Assembly (NCBI RefSeq): GCF_000009625.1
Contig: NC_002678.2
Span: 6,542,001 to 6,606,000 of the forward strand
Length of the DNA: 64,000 nucleotides
Reading direction: 5' to 3'
From: Mesorhizobium japonicum MAFF 303099
GTDB lineage: Bacteria > Pseudomonadota > Alphaproteobacteria > Rhizobiales > Rhizobiaceae
The position numbers and the translations under genes are program-made. Positions 8,419-18,004 of the stretch are shown in pieces; the stretch's first letter is position 1, and each line of letters begins with the position of its first letter. The notes below the pieces were generated by a model. That model was not told the DNA's origin. It was given only the letters and a program-made list of their open reading frames with translations, and searched no databases.

Positions 8419-9606
8419 CTATACCGGCAGAATCTCAGCCGCCTTCTTCCTGTTCAGCCGGTGCCGGATGTCGTCGGCGATCGCCTGGGCCTCGATCCCG
8501 ATCTCGCGCAGCAATCCGGTGACTGCATTGTGGAAACCGATCAGGTAGAGGCCGAGATCCGAAGCTTTGGGGGTAACGCCGCTGCGGTCTGGCTGGATGC
8601 CGGGCTCGAGGAATCTGGCATAGCCCGGCCGGTAACCGGTGGCGAAGATGATCGCGTCGAATTCGCCGTGTTTGCCGTCGGCGAAACGGGCGCCGCGTTG
8701 CGAAATCTCGGTAATATCGGGCGCCACCTTGATCGCGCCTTCGCGGATCTTGCCGATGGTGCCCACGTCGATCACCGGAATGCGCGATGCGACCGCTATC
8801 TGTTCCAGCAGTCCCTGTCCTGGCCGTTTGAGCCCGTATTTGTCCAGCCTGCCCAGAACCAGGTCGAGAATGACTGGGAAAAGAGCGTCGTTCAAGCGTT
8901 GCGGCCCCAGGCGCGCCGCCATGCCGACCATCTGGATAGGCACGCCGAACAGTTCGCGCGGCACGATATGAACGCCGCCGCGCACGGAAATCGTCGGCTG
9001 TGCGCCGTTTTCCGCCAGATCGAGCGCAATCTCCGCACCGGTGTTGCCCATGCCGATGACCAGCACCGACTGACCGGCAAAAGGCTTGGCATTGCGATAG
9101 TCGGCGCTGTGCAATGTCTTGCCTGTGAAGGTGTCGATACCGGCAAATGCGGGCCGCAAGGGCTCGGCATTGTAGCCTGACGCGATCACCACATCTTTGG
9201 CGCGCAACGGCCCGGATGCCGCGTCCACACGCCAGCCGCGACCGTCCTGGGTGACCGCTTTGACCGTTTCTCCAAACTGGGGCCTGAGGTCGAAGCGCTG
9301 CGCATACGCGTCGAGATAGTCGACGAAGAGAGCGCGCGGCACATAACGCGGATAGTGTTTGGGAAAGGGCACGAAGGGCAGCGACGAATAGCGCTTGGTC
9401 GTATGCAGGTGGACCCGCTCGTAATGGCGCCGCCAGGCAGGCGCGGCCTGCTGCTCTTTTTCGATGATGATGAAGTCGACACCGGCCTGCCGCAGGCATG
9501 CGGCAACGGCCAGGCCCGCTGGCCCGGCCCCGATGATCGCTACTGTCGTGGTATCGTCCAAGCGCGCCTCCCGGCTCAATTCGCGTCCTGAGAATGTCAA
9601 AAACAT
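8419..9606 (-). CDS. FAD/NADPH-dependent monooxygenase (flavoprotein)
   Basis: The protein has an FAD-binding GxGxxG motif (VAIIGAGPAGLAVAACL), an NADPH-binding GxGxxG motif (SVLVIGMGNTGAEIALDLAE) and the ATGYRPGYARFLE motif near the C-terminus, as in flavin-containing monooxygenases and indole-pyruvate monooxygenase-like proteins of plants and rhizobia. The ATG at 9606 is used; a TTG at 9561 with GGGAGG immediately upstream would start the protein right before the FAD fold and is a strong alternative. The 3' end lies close to the convergent molybdopterin oxidoreductase gene. The substrate is unknown. Confidence 0.85.
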   Translation of the reverse strand: MFLTFSGRELSREARLDDTTTVAIIGAGPAGLAVAACLRQAGVDFIIIEKEQQAAPAWRRHYERVHLHTTKRYSSLPFVPFPKHYPRYVPRALFVDYLDAYAQRFDLRPQFGETVKAVTQDGRGWRVDAASGPLRAKDVVIASGYNAEPLRPAFAGIDTFTGKTLHSADYRNAKPFAGQSVLVIGMGNTGAEIALDLAENGAQPTISVRGGVHIVPRELFGVPIQMVGMAARLGPQRLNDALFPVILDLVLGRLDKYGLKRPGQGLLEQIAVASRIPVIDVGTIGKIREGAIKVAPDITEISQRGARFADGKHGEFDAIIFATGYRPGYARFLEPGIQPDRSGVTPKASDLGLYLIGFHNAVTGLLREIGIEAQAIADDIRHRLNRKKAAEILPV

Positions 9607-9641
9607 GGCGGGACGGGCTGAAGCCTGCCCTCCGGCGAGGT

Positions 9642-10151
9642 TCAATCCGGCAACGGTACCGTCAGCCCGACCTTGACGCGGTCCATGGCCACGAAGGTGC
9701 GGAATTTCCGGACATTGTTGCTGCCGAAGAACAGCTTTCGCGTCAGCGCCTCATAGGCGCCCATGTCGGCCACGGTAATGACGAGGATGAAGTCGGCCTC
9801 GCCGGTGACATAGTAGCATTGCTGCACTTCGGGCGTTTGCGAGAATTGCCGCTTGGCTGCGTCGATCAATTCGGTGCGTTCGCTCTCCAGCTCCACCTCG
9901 ACGAAGATGGTGATGGGCTTGCCGACCGCCGCGGGTTCGATGATTGCGACATTGCTGGCGATGACGCCGGCCTGCTCCATGCGCTTGATGCGGCGCTGCA
10001 CCGCCGGCGCCGACAGGTTCACCGCCTCGCCGATCAGCCGCTGCGGCGTCGTGTTGTCGCGCTGCAGGACGGCAAGGATGGCGAGATCGAAACTGTCGAG
10101 CGGGGGCGATGATGGAGGCAATGGCGGTATCCCGGTGAAACAAACTTGCAT
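9642..10151 (-). CDS. Lrp/AsnC-family regulator
   Basis: A 169-residue protein with an N-terminal helix-turn-helix (FDLAILAVLQRDNTTPQRLI, then SAPAVQRRIKRMEQAG) and a C-terminal RAM ligand-binding domain (VQQCYYVTGEADFILVITV). The ATG at 10151 is preferred because the open frame upstream is the shadow of the divergent gene. It is transcribed away from the diaminopropionate ammonia-lyase operon and is the likely regulator of it, with an amino acid as effector. Confidence 0.9.
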   Translation of the reverse strand: MQVCFTGIPPLPPSSPPLDSFDLAILAVLQRDNTTPQRLIGEAVNLSAPAVQRRIKRMEQAGVIASNVAIIEPAAVGKPITIFVEVELESERTELIDAAKRQFSQTPEVQQCYYVTGEADFILVITVADMGAYEALTRKLFFGSNNVRKFRTFVAMDRVKVGLTVPLPD

Positions 10152-10225
10152 TTCGGAGGTCCAATTACAGCGCTCTTTGCGTCTGTCCTGCAATATGGTC
10201 TCGCTGACTGCCAAGGAGACCGCCA

Positions 10226-11434
10226 GTGTTCCTGCCCAATCGCAATGCCTTGCACGGCAAGCCGCTTGATGCCGCCGATGCCGAAACCCTCGGGATCGCG
10301 GGCGCCGACACGGTCGAGCGCTTTCTGGCCCATCGTGACAATCACGCAATGACGCCGCTGTGCGCGCTGCCGGCGCTGGCGAGGGAATTCGGAGTTGGCA
10401 CCATCCACGTCAAGGATGAGGGCTTTCGTCTCGGCCTCGGCAGCTTCAAGGCGTTGGGTGGCGCCTATGCTGTCTTCCGTCTTGTGCTGGAAGAGGCAGG
10501 CAAGCGCCTTGGCCGCCCTGTCGATGTCGAGGATCTCGATCGTGCCGATGTTCGCTCGGTCGCCGCAAAGATGACCTTTGCCTGCGCCACCGACGGCAAT
10601 CACGGCCGCTCTGTCGCGCAAGGCGCCGAGCTTGCCGGCGCCAGGGCCGTGATCTTTGTCCATGCCGGCGTCAGCGACGAGCGCATCTCGGCAATCGCCC
10701 GCTACGGCGCCGAGATGGTTCGCGTCAACGGTAATTATGACGATTCGGTCAGGCAAGCGGCGCAGGTCGCGGCCGAGAAGGGCTGGAGCGTGGTGTCGGA
10801 TACGTCGTGGCCGGGTTATGAGCGCATCCCCGGCCTGGTGATGCAGGGCTATACGGCGATCGTGCGCGAAGCACTGCGCCAGCTCAGCGAACCGCCAACC
10901 CACGTCTTCGTCCAGGCCGGCGTCGGCGGCATCGCCGCCGCGGTGGCCGGCCACCTCGCCATCGTGCTTGGCGACGCCAGGCCAACCTTCATCGTCGTCG
11001 AGCCGGCGCGCGCGGCCTGCATTGTCGCGGCTGCCCGGGCAGGGCATGTGGTCAAGGTGGCGCACGATCAGCCGACGGTCATGGCCATGCTTGAATGCTA
11101 TGAAGCCTCGCAGGTCGCCTGGCGCGTGCTGGCGCGCGTCGCCGACGCCTTCATGACCGTGGACGAGCACGACGCCGTCGCGGTGATGCGGCGGTTGGCA
11201 CGACCGGCCGGCAGCGATCCGGTGATCGTTGCCGGCGAGAGTGGCGGCGTCGGCCTTGCCGGACTGATCCGGGCGATGGCCGAGAACAGGACCGATCTCG
11301 GCCTCGACGGCAAATCCCGCGTGCTGGTGATCAACACCGAAGGTGCCACCGACCCGCATCGCTATGCCGAACTGGTCGGCTTGAGCCCGGCCGATGTGCT
11401 GGCCGGCAAGCTCGCCGCCGAGGCAACATCGTGA
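10226..11434 (+). CDS. dpaL: Diaminopropionate ammonia-lyase
   Basis: The 402-residue protein is a PLP enzyme of the tryptophan-synthase-beta fold. The PLP lysine is in LGLGSFKALGGAYAVFR, and the ATDGNHGRSVAQGAELAGA and QAGVGGIAAAVAGHLA segments match YgeX/DpaL enzymes, which convert 2,3-diaminopropionate to pyruvate and two ammonia. The gene heads a three-gene operon with two metal-dependent amidohydrolases; the next ATG-like GTG overlaps its stop at 11431. The operon is divergent from an Lrp gene. The reaction is known for the family; the natural source of diaminopropionate here is not known. Confidence 0.88.
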   Translation: MFLPNRNALHGKPLDAADAETLGIAGADTVERFLAHRDNHAMTPLCALPALAREFGVGTIHVKDEGFRLGLGSFKALGGAYAVFRLVLEEAGKRLGRPVDVEDLDRADVRSVAAKMTFACATDGNHGRSVAQGAELAGARAVIFVHAGVSDERISAIARYGAEMVRVNGNYDDSVRQAAQVAAEKGWSVVSDTSWPGYERIPGLVMQGYTAIVREALRQLSEPPTHVFVQAGVGGIAAAVAGHLAIVLGDARPTFIVVEPARAACIVAAARAGHVVKVAHDQPTVMAMLECYEASQVAWRVLARVADAFMTVDEHDAVAVMRRLARPAGSDPVIVAGESGGVGLAGLIRAMAENRTDLGLDGKSRVLVINTEGATDPHRYAELVGLSPADVLAGKLAAEATS

Positions 11435-12663
11435 TCGCGGTCGACGCGCAGCGCCTGCTTGGCCGAATCCGCGAACTCGGCGCCGTTGGCCGCGACGGGG
11501 AGGGCAGGCTGACCCGGCTGGCGGCCTCCGACACCGACGGGTGGGGCCGCGACCTCTTCGTCGGCTGGCTGCGCCAGGCCGGTCTCGATGTCGCCATCGA
11601 CCGCATCGGCAACATTTTCGGCATCTGGCAAAATGCCGGCAATGCGGGCGAGGCGCCGCTGCTTATCGGCTCGCATATCGACACCGTCATCGACGCCGGC
11701 ATCTATGATGGCTGCTACGGCGTGCTTGCCGGGCTGGAGGTGATCGAGACGCTGAAGGCGTCCGGCCTCTCGCCGTCGCGCCCGCTTGCCGTCGCGGCCT
11801 TCACCAATGAGGAGGGCGTGCGCTTCTCTCCCGACATGATGGGTTCGCTGGTCCATGCCGGCGGCGTCGATGTCGAGGCCGCGCTCGCCGCTGTCGGCAC
11901 CGACGGCAGCACGCTCGGGCAGGAACTCGCTCGCATCGGCTATGCCGGCGAGCGCGAACCCGGCTTCCTCAAGCCGCACCTCTATCTCGAACTGCATATC
12001 GAGCAGGGACCGGTCCTGGAACGCGAAGGCATTCCGATCGGCGCGGTGGAAACCCTGCAAGGCATCTCCTGGCAGCGCATCACCCTCGATGGCGTCGCCA
12101 ACCATGCCGGCACCACGCCGATGTCGATGCGCTGCGACGCCGGATACGCCGCGGCACGCGTGGTCACCTTCCTGCATGACCTTGCAGCGGCCTCCAACGC
12201 GCCGACCGTTGCCACCGTCGGCACGATGCGCTTCGAGCCGAATGCCATCAATGTCATCCCATCGCGCGCCGTCTTCACGGTCGACCTGCGCGATCCTGAC
12301 GAGCAGCGCCTGCAGGCGCAGGAGGCGGCGCTGGCCGCCTTTCTGGAGCGACTTGCCGCCGAGGGCATCACCGTGTCGGTCGAGCGGCTGGCCCGCTTCG
12401 AGCCGGTTGTCTTCGACGGGCGGGTCGTCGAACTGATCGAGGCCGCAGCCAGGAAGCGCGGGCTTGCCTCGCGGCGCATGACCTCGGGCGCCGGCCATGA
12501 CGCGCAGATGATCGCGCGCATCGCGCCGGCGGCGATGATCTTCGTGCCGAGCGCCGGAGGCATCAGCCACAGCCCGCGCGAACACACCGAGGATGCCGAG
12601 CTTGTTGCCGGCGCCAACATCCTGCTTGATGTGGTCGCTGAACTCGCCGAGCTCGAAGGCTGA
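11431..12663 (+). CDS. Zn-dependent amidase/hydantoinase (M20 family, allantoate or carbamoyl-amino-acid hydrolase type)
   Basis: The 410-residue product has the metal-binding segments of the N-carbamoyl-L-amino-acid hydrolase and allantoate amidohydrolase group: LLIGSHIDTVIDAGIYDG, AFTNEEGVRFSPDMMGSLVH, LELHIEQGPVLE, GVANHAGTTPMSMR in the dimerisation domain, and MTSGAGHDAQMIAR. It starts with GTG at 11431 in a four-base overlap with the ammonia-lyase stop, so it is translationally coupled. It may free the amine of a carbamoylated or acylated diaminopropionate, or handle a related ureide. Confidence 0.87.
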   Translation: MIAVDAQRLLGRIRELGAVGRDGEGRLTRLAASDTDGWGRDLFVGWLRQAGLDVAIDRIGNIFGIWQNAGNAGEAPLLIGSHIDTVIDAGIYDGCYGVLAGLEVIETLKASGLSPSRPLAVAAFTNEEGVRFSPDMMGSLVHAGGVDVEAALAAVGTDGSTLGQELARIGYAGEREPGFLKPHLYLELHIEQGPVLEREGIPIGAVETLQGISWQRITLDGVANHAGTTPMSMRCDAGYAAARVVTFLHDLAAASNAPTVATVGTMRFEPNAINVIPSRAVFTVDLRDPDEQRLQAQEAALAAFLERLAAEGITVSVERLARFEPVVFDGRVVELIEAAARKRGLASRRMTSGAGHDAQMIARIAPAAMIFVPSAGGISHSPREHTEDAELVAGANILLDVVAELAELEG

Positions 12664-12667
12664 AGAA

Positions 12668-13828
12668 ATGGCTGAACTCGATCCAGAAATGCTGAAGCGC
12701 GAGATGACCGATTGGCGGCGCGACCTGCACGCGCACCCCGAATTCGGCTTCGAGGAGAAACGCACCGCGGCCTTCGTCGCCGCCAAGCTGCGCGAATTCG
12801 GTCTGGACGATGTCGCAGAGGGTGTCGGCGGCACCGGCGTCGTCGGCACATTGAAGCGCGGCAGCGGCAATCGCGCCATTGCGCTGCGGGCCGATATGGA
12901 TGCCCTGCGCATATCGGAGCAATCGAGCGCACCCTACCGCTCCGGCAATCCGGGCGTGATGCACGCCTGCGGCCATGATGGCCACACCGCCATGCTGCTT
13001 GGCGCGGCAAAGCTGCTGGCGAGCGAGGGTGGTTTCGACGGCACCGTGCGCTTCATCTTCCAGCCGGCCGAGGAGTGGGGCAGGGGTGCGCTGGCCATGA
13101 TCGACGATGGCCTGATGCAGCGCTTCCCCTTCGACGAGATATTTGGCCTGCACAACATGCCCGGCCTTCCCGTCGGACACCTCGAGACCCGCGCCGGTCC
13201 CATAATGTCGGCCGAGGATAATTTCGAGATCATGCTCAGGGGGCTCGGCGGCCACGCGGCGCGGCCGCATTCGGGCAATGAAACGCTGATCGCCGCCTGC
13301 GCGCTGGTCACGAACCTGCAGACCATCGTCTCGCGCCGCCTGAGCCCGGCCGACATAGCGGTGGTTTCGGTGACCGAACTGATCACCGACGGCACCCGCA
13401 ATGCACTGCCCGGTCTTGCCCGCATCCTCGGCGACGCGCGCAGTTTCCGCCCCGAGGTCAGCGCGGAGATCGAACGCCAGATGCGCACCATCGCCGAGGG
13501 CACCGCGGCCGCCTACAATGTGACCGCCGAGGTCAATTACACCAGGGAATTCGTGCCCTTGCACAATGATGCCGAACTGGTCGAGGCCACCTTCGCCGCC
13601 GCCAAAAAAGTCTTCGATCCTCGCAATATCGCGGTTGCCCGCGAGCCGATGACGGCGTCGGAGGATTTTGCCCGCTTCCTCGATCACGTGCCGGGCTGCT
13701 TCGTCTTCCTCGGCAATGGTGAGGCCTCGGCGCCGCTGCACAATTCCAGCTATGACTTCAATGATGATGGGCTGGTGTTCGGCGCCGGTTTCCATGCCGC
13801 CATCGCCAGGCAACGGCTCGGAATTTGA
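12668..13828 (+). CDS. M20-family amidohydrolase (hippurate hydrolase-like)
   Basis: A 386-residue metallopeptidase-fold enzyme. Metal ligands are visible in VMHACGHDGHTAMLLGAAK and FQPAEEWGRGA, with GGHAARPHSGNETLIA in the dimerisation domain and MTASEDFARFLDHVPGCF at the C-terminus. The ATG at 12668 lies five bases after the stop of the preceding gene. Members remove acyl groups from N-acyl amino acids (IAA-amino acid or hippurate hydrolases). With the ammonia-lyase it suggests breakdown of an N-acylated diamino acid. Confidence 0.9.
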   Translation: MAELDPEMLKREMTDWRRDLHAHPEFGFEEKRTAAFVAAKLREFGLDDVAEGVGGTGVVGTLKRGSGNRAIALRADMDALRISEQSSAPYRSGNPGVMHACGHDGHTAMLLGAAKLLASEGGFDGTVRFIFQPAEEWGRGALAMIDDGLMQRFPFDEIFGLHNMPGLPVGHLETRAGPIMSAEDNFEIMLRGLGGHAARPHSGNETLIAACALVTNLQTIVSRRLSPADIAVVSVTELITDGTRNALPGLARILGDARSFRPEVSAEIERQMRTIAEGTAAAYNVTAEVNYTREFVPLHNDAELVEATFAAAKKVFDPRNIAVAREPMTASEDFARFLDHVPGCFVFLGNGEASAPLHNSSYDFNDDGLVFGAGFHAAIARQRLGI

Positions 13829-13962
13829 CCGGCGACGAACCCTCTTCGGCACGCTTTTGCCGGTGGAAAACGCTCGGAAAGGGCCGAAATCCGCGATCCC
13901 GCATGACGCAGAGGCAAGACTCAGGTACCCTGCATGGTGCGGCGGACCTGATTTATCCGCTT

Positions 13963-14000
13963 GGCCGGCGCCTTCTCCTCCCAAGCGGCGCCGGCCTTCT
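13963..14000 (+). terminator. GC-rich stem-loop after the diaminopropionate operon
   Basis: GGCCGGCGCC (13963-13972) pairs perfectly with GGCGCCGGCC (13987-13996), followed by TTCTTCGTT. The stem is strong but the U-tract is short, so termination may be partial. The rest of 13829-14331 shows no coding sequence I can support. Confidence 0.5.
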
Positions 14001-14331
14001 TCGTTGCGCCGACCCTCTTCTAAATTAGCATTCATTAAATTTAGAATATTCGCACTTGCGGGAAGTTAGCGTCTTTCTGGCATGGAAAGCTGCGGGTTTT
14101 CGGGTGTTTGCGGGAAGACGGATGCGCGGGCAGAACTGGATAAAGGCGTTGCGTCAGGACGAGGCGCGGCAGGTGCGCGCGCATCGCCGAACTCGAAAGA
14201 AACCTCACATGGCGTCTCCATCGCGAGGCCGTCAGCAGCGCCAGGAAGCCGGCCACGAACTGCGCAATGCCAAGTTCCGCCTGGCTTGAAGGATGCATCG
14301 CGGCAATGCAGTGAGGTTTTCTGGGATGATC

Positions 14332-14478
14332 TTAGTTGCCGACAGTCTCCGTGCTCATGACGGGATTGCTGGCATAGGAGCTTTGTTCTGCACCAGGAGC
14401 CTTGGTCGGTGGCAATTTGTTGTCGCAGGCCGAGACAGCCAAAACCAGCAGGACAAGGGCTAATCCTAGTTTTTTCAT
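14332..14478 (-). CDS. Small lipoprotein, 48 residues
   Basis: This gene is read from an ATG at 14478 with a ribosome binding site GGAGG (14491-14487) nine bases upstream. It encodes MKKLGLALVLLVLAVSACDN followed by about 28 polar residues ending at TAA (14334-14332). The first 17 residues are a lipoprotein signal peptide and AVSAC is a lipobox, so Cys18 should be lipidated. Aspartate at +2 hints at inner-membrane retention by E. coli rules, which may not hold here. The function is unknown; the size resembles entericidin-like lipoproteins. Confidence 0.75.
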   Translation of the reverse strand: MKKLGLALVLLVLAVSACDNKLPPTKAPGAEQSSYASNPVMSTETVGN

Positions 14479-14608
14479 CGCTATCGCCTCCAATCTCACA
14501 ATGAGCAGCCAATCTCAAAAACGAGGCAATTTCGCATTGGTTGCGACCTTCGCGTGATGGAACAAAAAGCCATGCCTTCGGTTGGTGTCCTTTAGAGGAG
14601 ACCGCAGC

Positions 14609-14782
14609 ATGATCCGTTTGTTTCTGACAGGCGCCTTTGCCTTTCTCGCGTATCGCCTTGCGCGCAAGATGATCGACGACGTGCCCGGCGACGTCGATCC
14701 CCTGTTGCTGCCTGCACCGAGAAGTGACCGCGATGCTCTGCGCCGCCAATCGGCGGCCATGGGCGTCGATCCCCGGCGGTAG
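14609..14782 (+). CDS. Small membrane-anchored hypothetical protein
   Basis: A 57-residue protein with an N-terminal hydrophobic segment (IRLFLTGAFAFLAYRLARKM) followed by a soluble tail. It starts at ATG 14609 with GAGGAG (14595-14600) nine bases upstream. It is divergent from the small lipoprotein gene, with 130 bases between them. Homologues are short conserved rhizobial proteins of unknown function, to my knowledge. Confidence 0.65.
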   Translation: MIRLFLTGAFAFLAYRLARKMIDDVPGDVDPLLLPAPRSDRDALRRQSAAMGVDPRR

Positions 14783-14920
14783 GGCTATTGCAGGAAAAGT
14801 GTGATGCGATGTTCCCCGGGAAAGGCCTGTAGCGTTCGCCCTTGGGAATTGCGTCAAAGCTAAGGGTCCGTCGGGGCGCTTCGGTGTTGCGAACAAAGCG
14901 GAAACGATGCTTGATGGGCG

Positions 14921-17014
14921 ATGAACCTCGCCGCCCATGATTCGACCTTTTTGGAATCGGCCGTCGCGCCCGCCTATCTCGCGCGGCTGAACGACGCCCA
15001 GCGCCAGGCCGTCGAGCATGGCGACGGCAAGATCGCAGGGCCGTTGCTGGTCATTGCCGGCGCCGGCTCGGGCAAGACCAACACGCTGGCGCATCGCGTC
15101 GCCCATCTGATCGTCAAGGGGGCCGACCCGCGCCGCATCCTGCTGATGACCTTTTCGCGGCGCGCCGCATCCGAAATGGCGAAACGTGTCGAGCGCATCG
15201 CCGGCGAGGTGCTCGGCCGCGACGCCGCGGTCATCACCGATGCGCTGACCTGGGCCGGCACTTTTCACGGCATCGGCGCCCGGCTGTTGCGCGACTATGC
15301 GCTGGAGATCGGCCTCGACCCGGCCTTCACCATTCACGACCGCGAAGATTCCGCCGATCTGATGAACCTGGCGCGCCACGAGCTGGGTTTCTCGAAGACC
15401 GAAGCGCGCTTTCCGACCAAGGGCACTTGCCTTGCCATCTATTCGCGCGCCGTCAACGCGCAGGCGCCGCTCAATGAAGTGCTTGGTTCCGCCTTTCCCT
15501 GGTGTGCCGGCTGGGCCGAGCAGTTGAAGCAATTGTTCGCCGGATATGTCGAAGCCAAGCAGGCGCAGAACGTGCTCGATTACGACGACCTGCTGCTCTA
15601 CTGGGCGCAGATGACGGCCGAGCCGGAGATCGCGGAGCATCTGGGTTCGCGTTTCGACCATGTGCTGGTCGACGAGTATCAGGACACCAATCGCCTGCAG
15701 GCCTCGATCCTGATGGCGCTGAAACCCGATGGCGCCGGGCTGACGGTGGTCGGCGACGATGCGCAGTCGATCTATTCCTTCCGCGCCGCCGAGGTGCGCA
15801 ACATTCTCGATTTTCCCCGGCAGTTCGCGCAGGCAGCCGATGTGGTGATGCTGGAGCGCAATTACCGCTCGACGGAAACCATTCTGGCCGCTGCCAATGC
15901 AGTGATCGGCGAGGCCTCGGAGCGCTTCACCAAGAACCTTTGGTCGGAGCGCAAATCCACCGACAAGCCAAGGCTGGTGAGCGTCCGCGACGAGGTCGAG
16001 CAGGCAAACTTTGTCTGCGATACCATCCTCGCCGAGCGCGAGGCCGGTACGGCACTGAAATCGCAGGCAGTGCTGTTTCGCGCCTCGCACCACAGCGGGC
16101 CGCTGGAGATCGAACTGACGCGGCGCAACATTCCCTTCGTCAAATTCGGCGGCCTGAAATTCCTCGATGCCGCCCATGTCAAGGATGTGCTGGCGGTGCT
16201 GCGTTTCGCCGAAAACCCGCGCGACCGCGTCGCCGGCTTTCGCGTCCTGCAACTGATGCCGGGCATTGGCCCTTCCGCCGCCGCGCAGATCGTCGAGACG
16301 ATGACGACGGCGCTTGACGAGGCGATGGGGCTGGCCGGCTGGCGGCCGCCGCAACGCGCGGCGGACGACTGGCCGGGCTTCGTCTCGCTCTATTCGGGCC
16401 TGCGGGCCGGCGCCAAATGGCCGGCCGATCTCGAACAGGTCAGGCTCTGGTACGAGCCGCATCTGGAACGCATCCATGAGGATGCCATCACACGCCGCGC
16501 CGACTTGTTGCAGCTGGAGCAGATCGGCTCGGGCTACGCCTCGCGCGAACGCTTCCTGACCGAACTCACGCTCGATCCGCCGGATGCGACCAGCGACCAG
16601 GCTGGACCGCCGCATCGCGATGAGGACTATCTGATTCTCTCGACCATCCACTCGGCCAAGGGCCAGGAGTGGAAGAACGTCTTCGTGCTCAACACCGTCG
16701 ATGGCTGCATTCCGGCCGATCTCGGCGTCGGCACCAAGGAGGACATCGAGGAGGAGCGCCGGCTGCTCTATGTGGCAATGACGCGGGCCAAGGACAGCCT
16801 CAACCTGGTCATGCCGCAGCGCTTCTTTCCGCATGGCCAGGCCGCGCGCGGCGACCGTCACCTCTACGCCTCGCGCACCCGCTTCATCCCCGCCTCGATC
16901 CTCTCCGCGTTCCAGCAGATGTCGTGGCCGGGCGCACAGGCGGCACAGGGCAGGGCGCCTCGGCCGGACGTGCGCGTCGACATCGGCGCGCGCATGCGCG
17001 GCATGTGGAAATAG
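14921..17014 (+). CDS. UvrD/Rep-family ATP-dependent DNA helicase
   Basis: The 697-residue protein shows superfamily 1 helicase motifs in order: motif [18 protein letters not shown] (about residues 45-60), Ia [13 protein letters not shown], motif [12 protein letters not shown], motif [18 protein letters not shown], motif [12 protein letters not shown], motif [19 protein letters not shown] and motif [18 protein letters not shown]. It is shorter than E. coli UvrD mainly in the 2B region and C-terminus. It belongs to the short helicases related to PcrA that rhizobia carry besides UvrD. The dapB gene follows after eight bases, so they may share a transcript. Confidence 0.92.
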
Positions 17015-17022
17015 CTGAAATC

Positions 17023-17799
17023 ATGGCGCAACCGCCGATCAGGATCGCCATCGCCGGGGCGCTGGGCCGCATGGGCCGCCAGATGGTGGAGGCTGTGCAG
17101 GCAGATCCGCGGCTGGCACTTGCCGCCCGCTTTCACCGCCCAGATAGTGTCGGCGACGGGCTGGTGAGCCGCGACGAGGCGCTTGCCATGGCCGATGTGG
17201 TGATCGATTTCACCACGCCGGCGGCCTCGGCCGATCTGGCGAGGGTTAGCGCAAACCGGGGCGGTCCCGCTTTGGTGATCGGCTCTACCGGTTTCGATGC
17301 CGCCGAACTGGCTGATATAGCGGATGCCGCGAAAACAGTTCCCATCGTCCGCTCCGGCAGTTTTTCGCTCGGGCTCAACATGCTGGTCGGACTGGTCGAG
17401 CAGGCGGCGAGAGCGTTCGCGCCCGAAGATTGGGACGCTGAGATTTTCGAGGCGCATCATCGCCACAAGATCGACGCGCCGTCGGGCACCGCATTGATGC
17501 TGGGACAGGCCGTCGCCGGTGGACGCGGCGCCGAACTGGACGCGGTCGCAAGGCGCGTCCGCGACGGCGTCACCGGCGCGCGGCCGCCCGGCGAGATCGG
17601 CTTTGCGGTGGTTCGCGGGGGCAGCATCGTCGGCGAACACAGCGTCAGCTTCTGTGCCGAAGGCGAGCTTGTTACCTTGTCGCACGCTGCCGGCGATCGC
17701 ATCATGTTCGCCCGTGGCGCCATCGCCGCGGCACTCTGGGTGTCGGGACGCCCGCCCGGCGAATACGATATGCGCGACGTGCTTGGGTTTGACCGCTGA
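17023..17799 (+). CDS. dapB: 4-hydroxy-tetrahydrodipicolinate reductase
   Basis: The 258-residue protein has the NAD(P)H-binding [10 protein letters not shown] motif at residues 12-21, the [10 protein letters not shown] segment, the [16 protein letters not shown] helix and the active-site signature [19 protein letters not shown]. It catalyses reduction of the dihydrodipicolinate precursor in lysine and diaminopimelate synthesis. It is placed behind a helicase gene and not with other lysine genes; rhizobia often carry more than one dapB-like gene, so this may be a paralogue. Confidence 0.9.
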
Positions 17800-18004
17800 A
17801 CCTGGCGCGGCGTACATTTTTCACGGCGCCGCGACTGCCCGCCGGCCGCGGCTTACTGATCCGTAAGCCTTGCCGTCATTTTCGGCTTCACCTTGAAAGC
17901 TGGATGAAAGGTTGGTGCCATAACTCTTGTCCGGCGCCCCCATATTGTCGCTCAAAAGCGATGGGAGAGAGAGGGGCGCGGGAAACGAACAAAGGGAAGA
18001 GGCC

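Noticed and set aside
11362-12912. A 516-codon minus-strand frame across the amidohydrolase genes
   Set aside because: No protein features, and the plus-strand genes carry all catalytic motifs.
13829-14331. Small gene in the 500-base gap, for example the minus-strand frame at 14041-14298
   Set aside because: No ribosome binding site and no signs of a fold or a signal peptide beyond chance hydrophobicity.
14066-16861. A 931-codon open frame on the minus strand
   Set aside because: It is antisense to the UvrD-like helicase, whose motifs are complete; high GC leaves the opposite frame open by chance.
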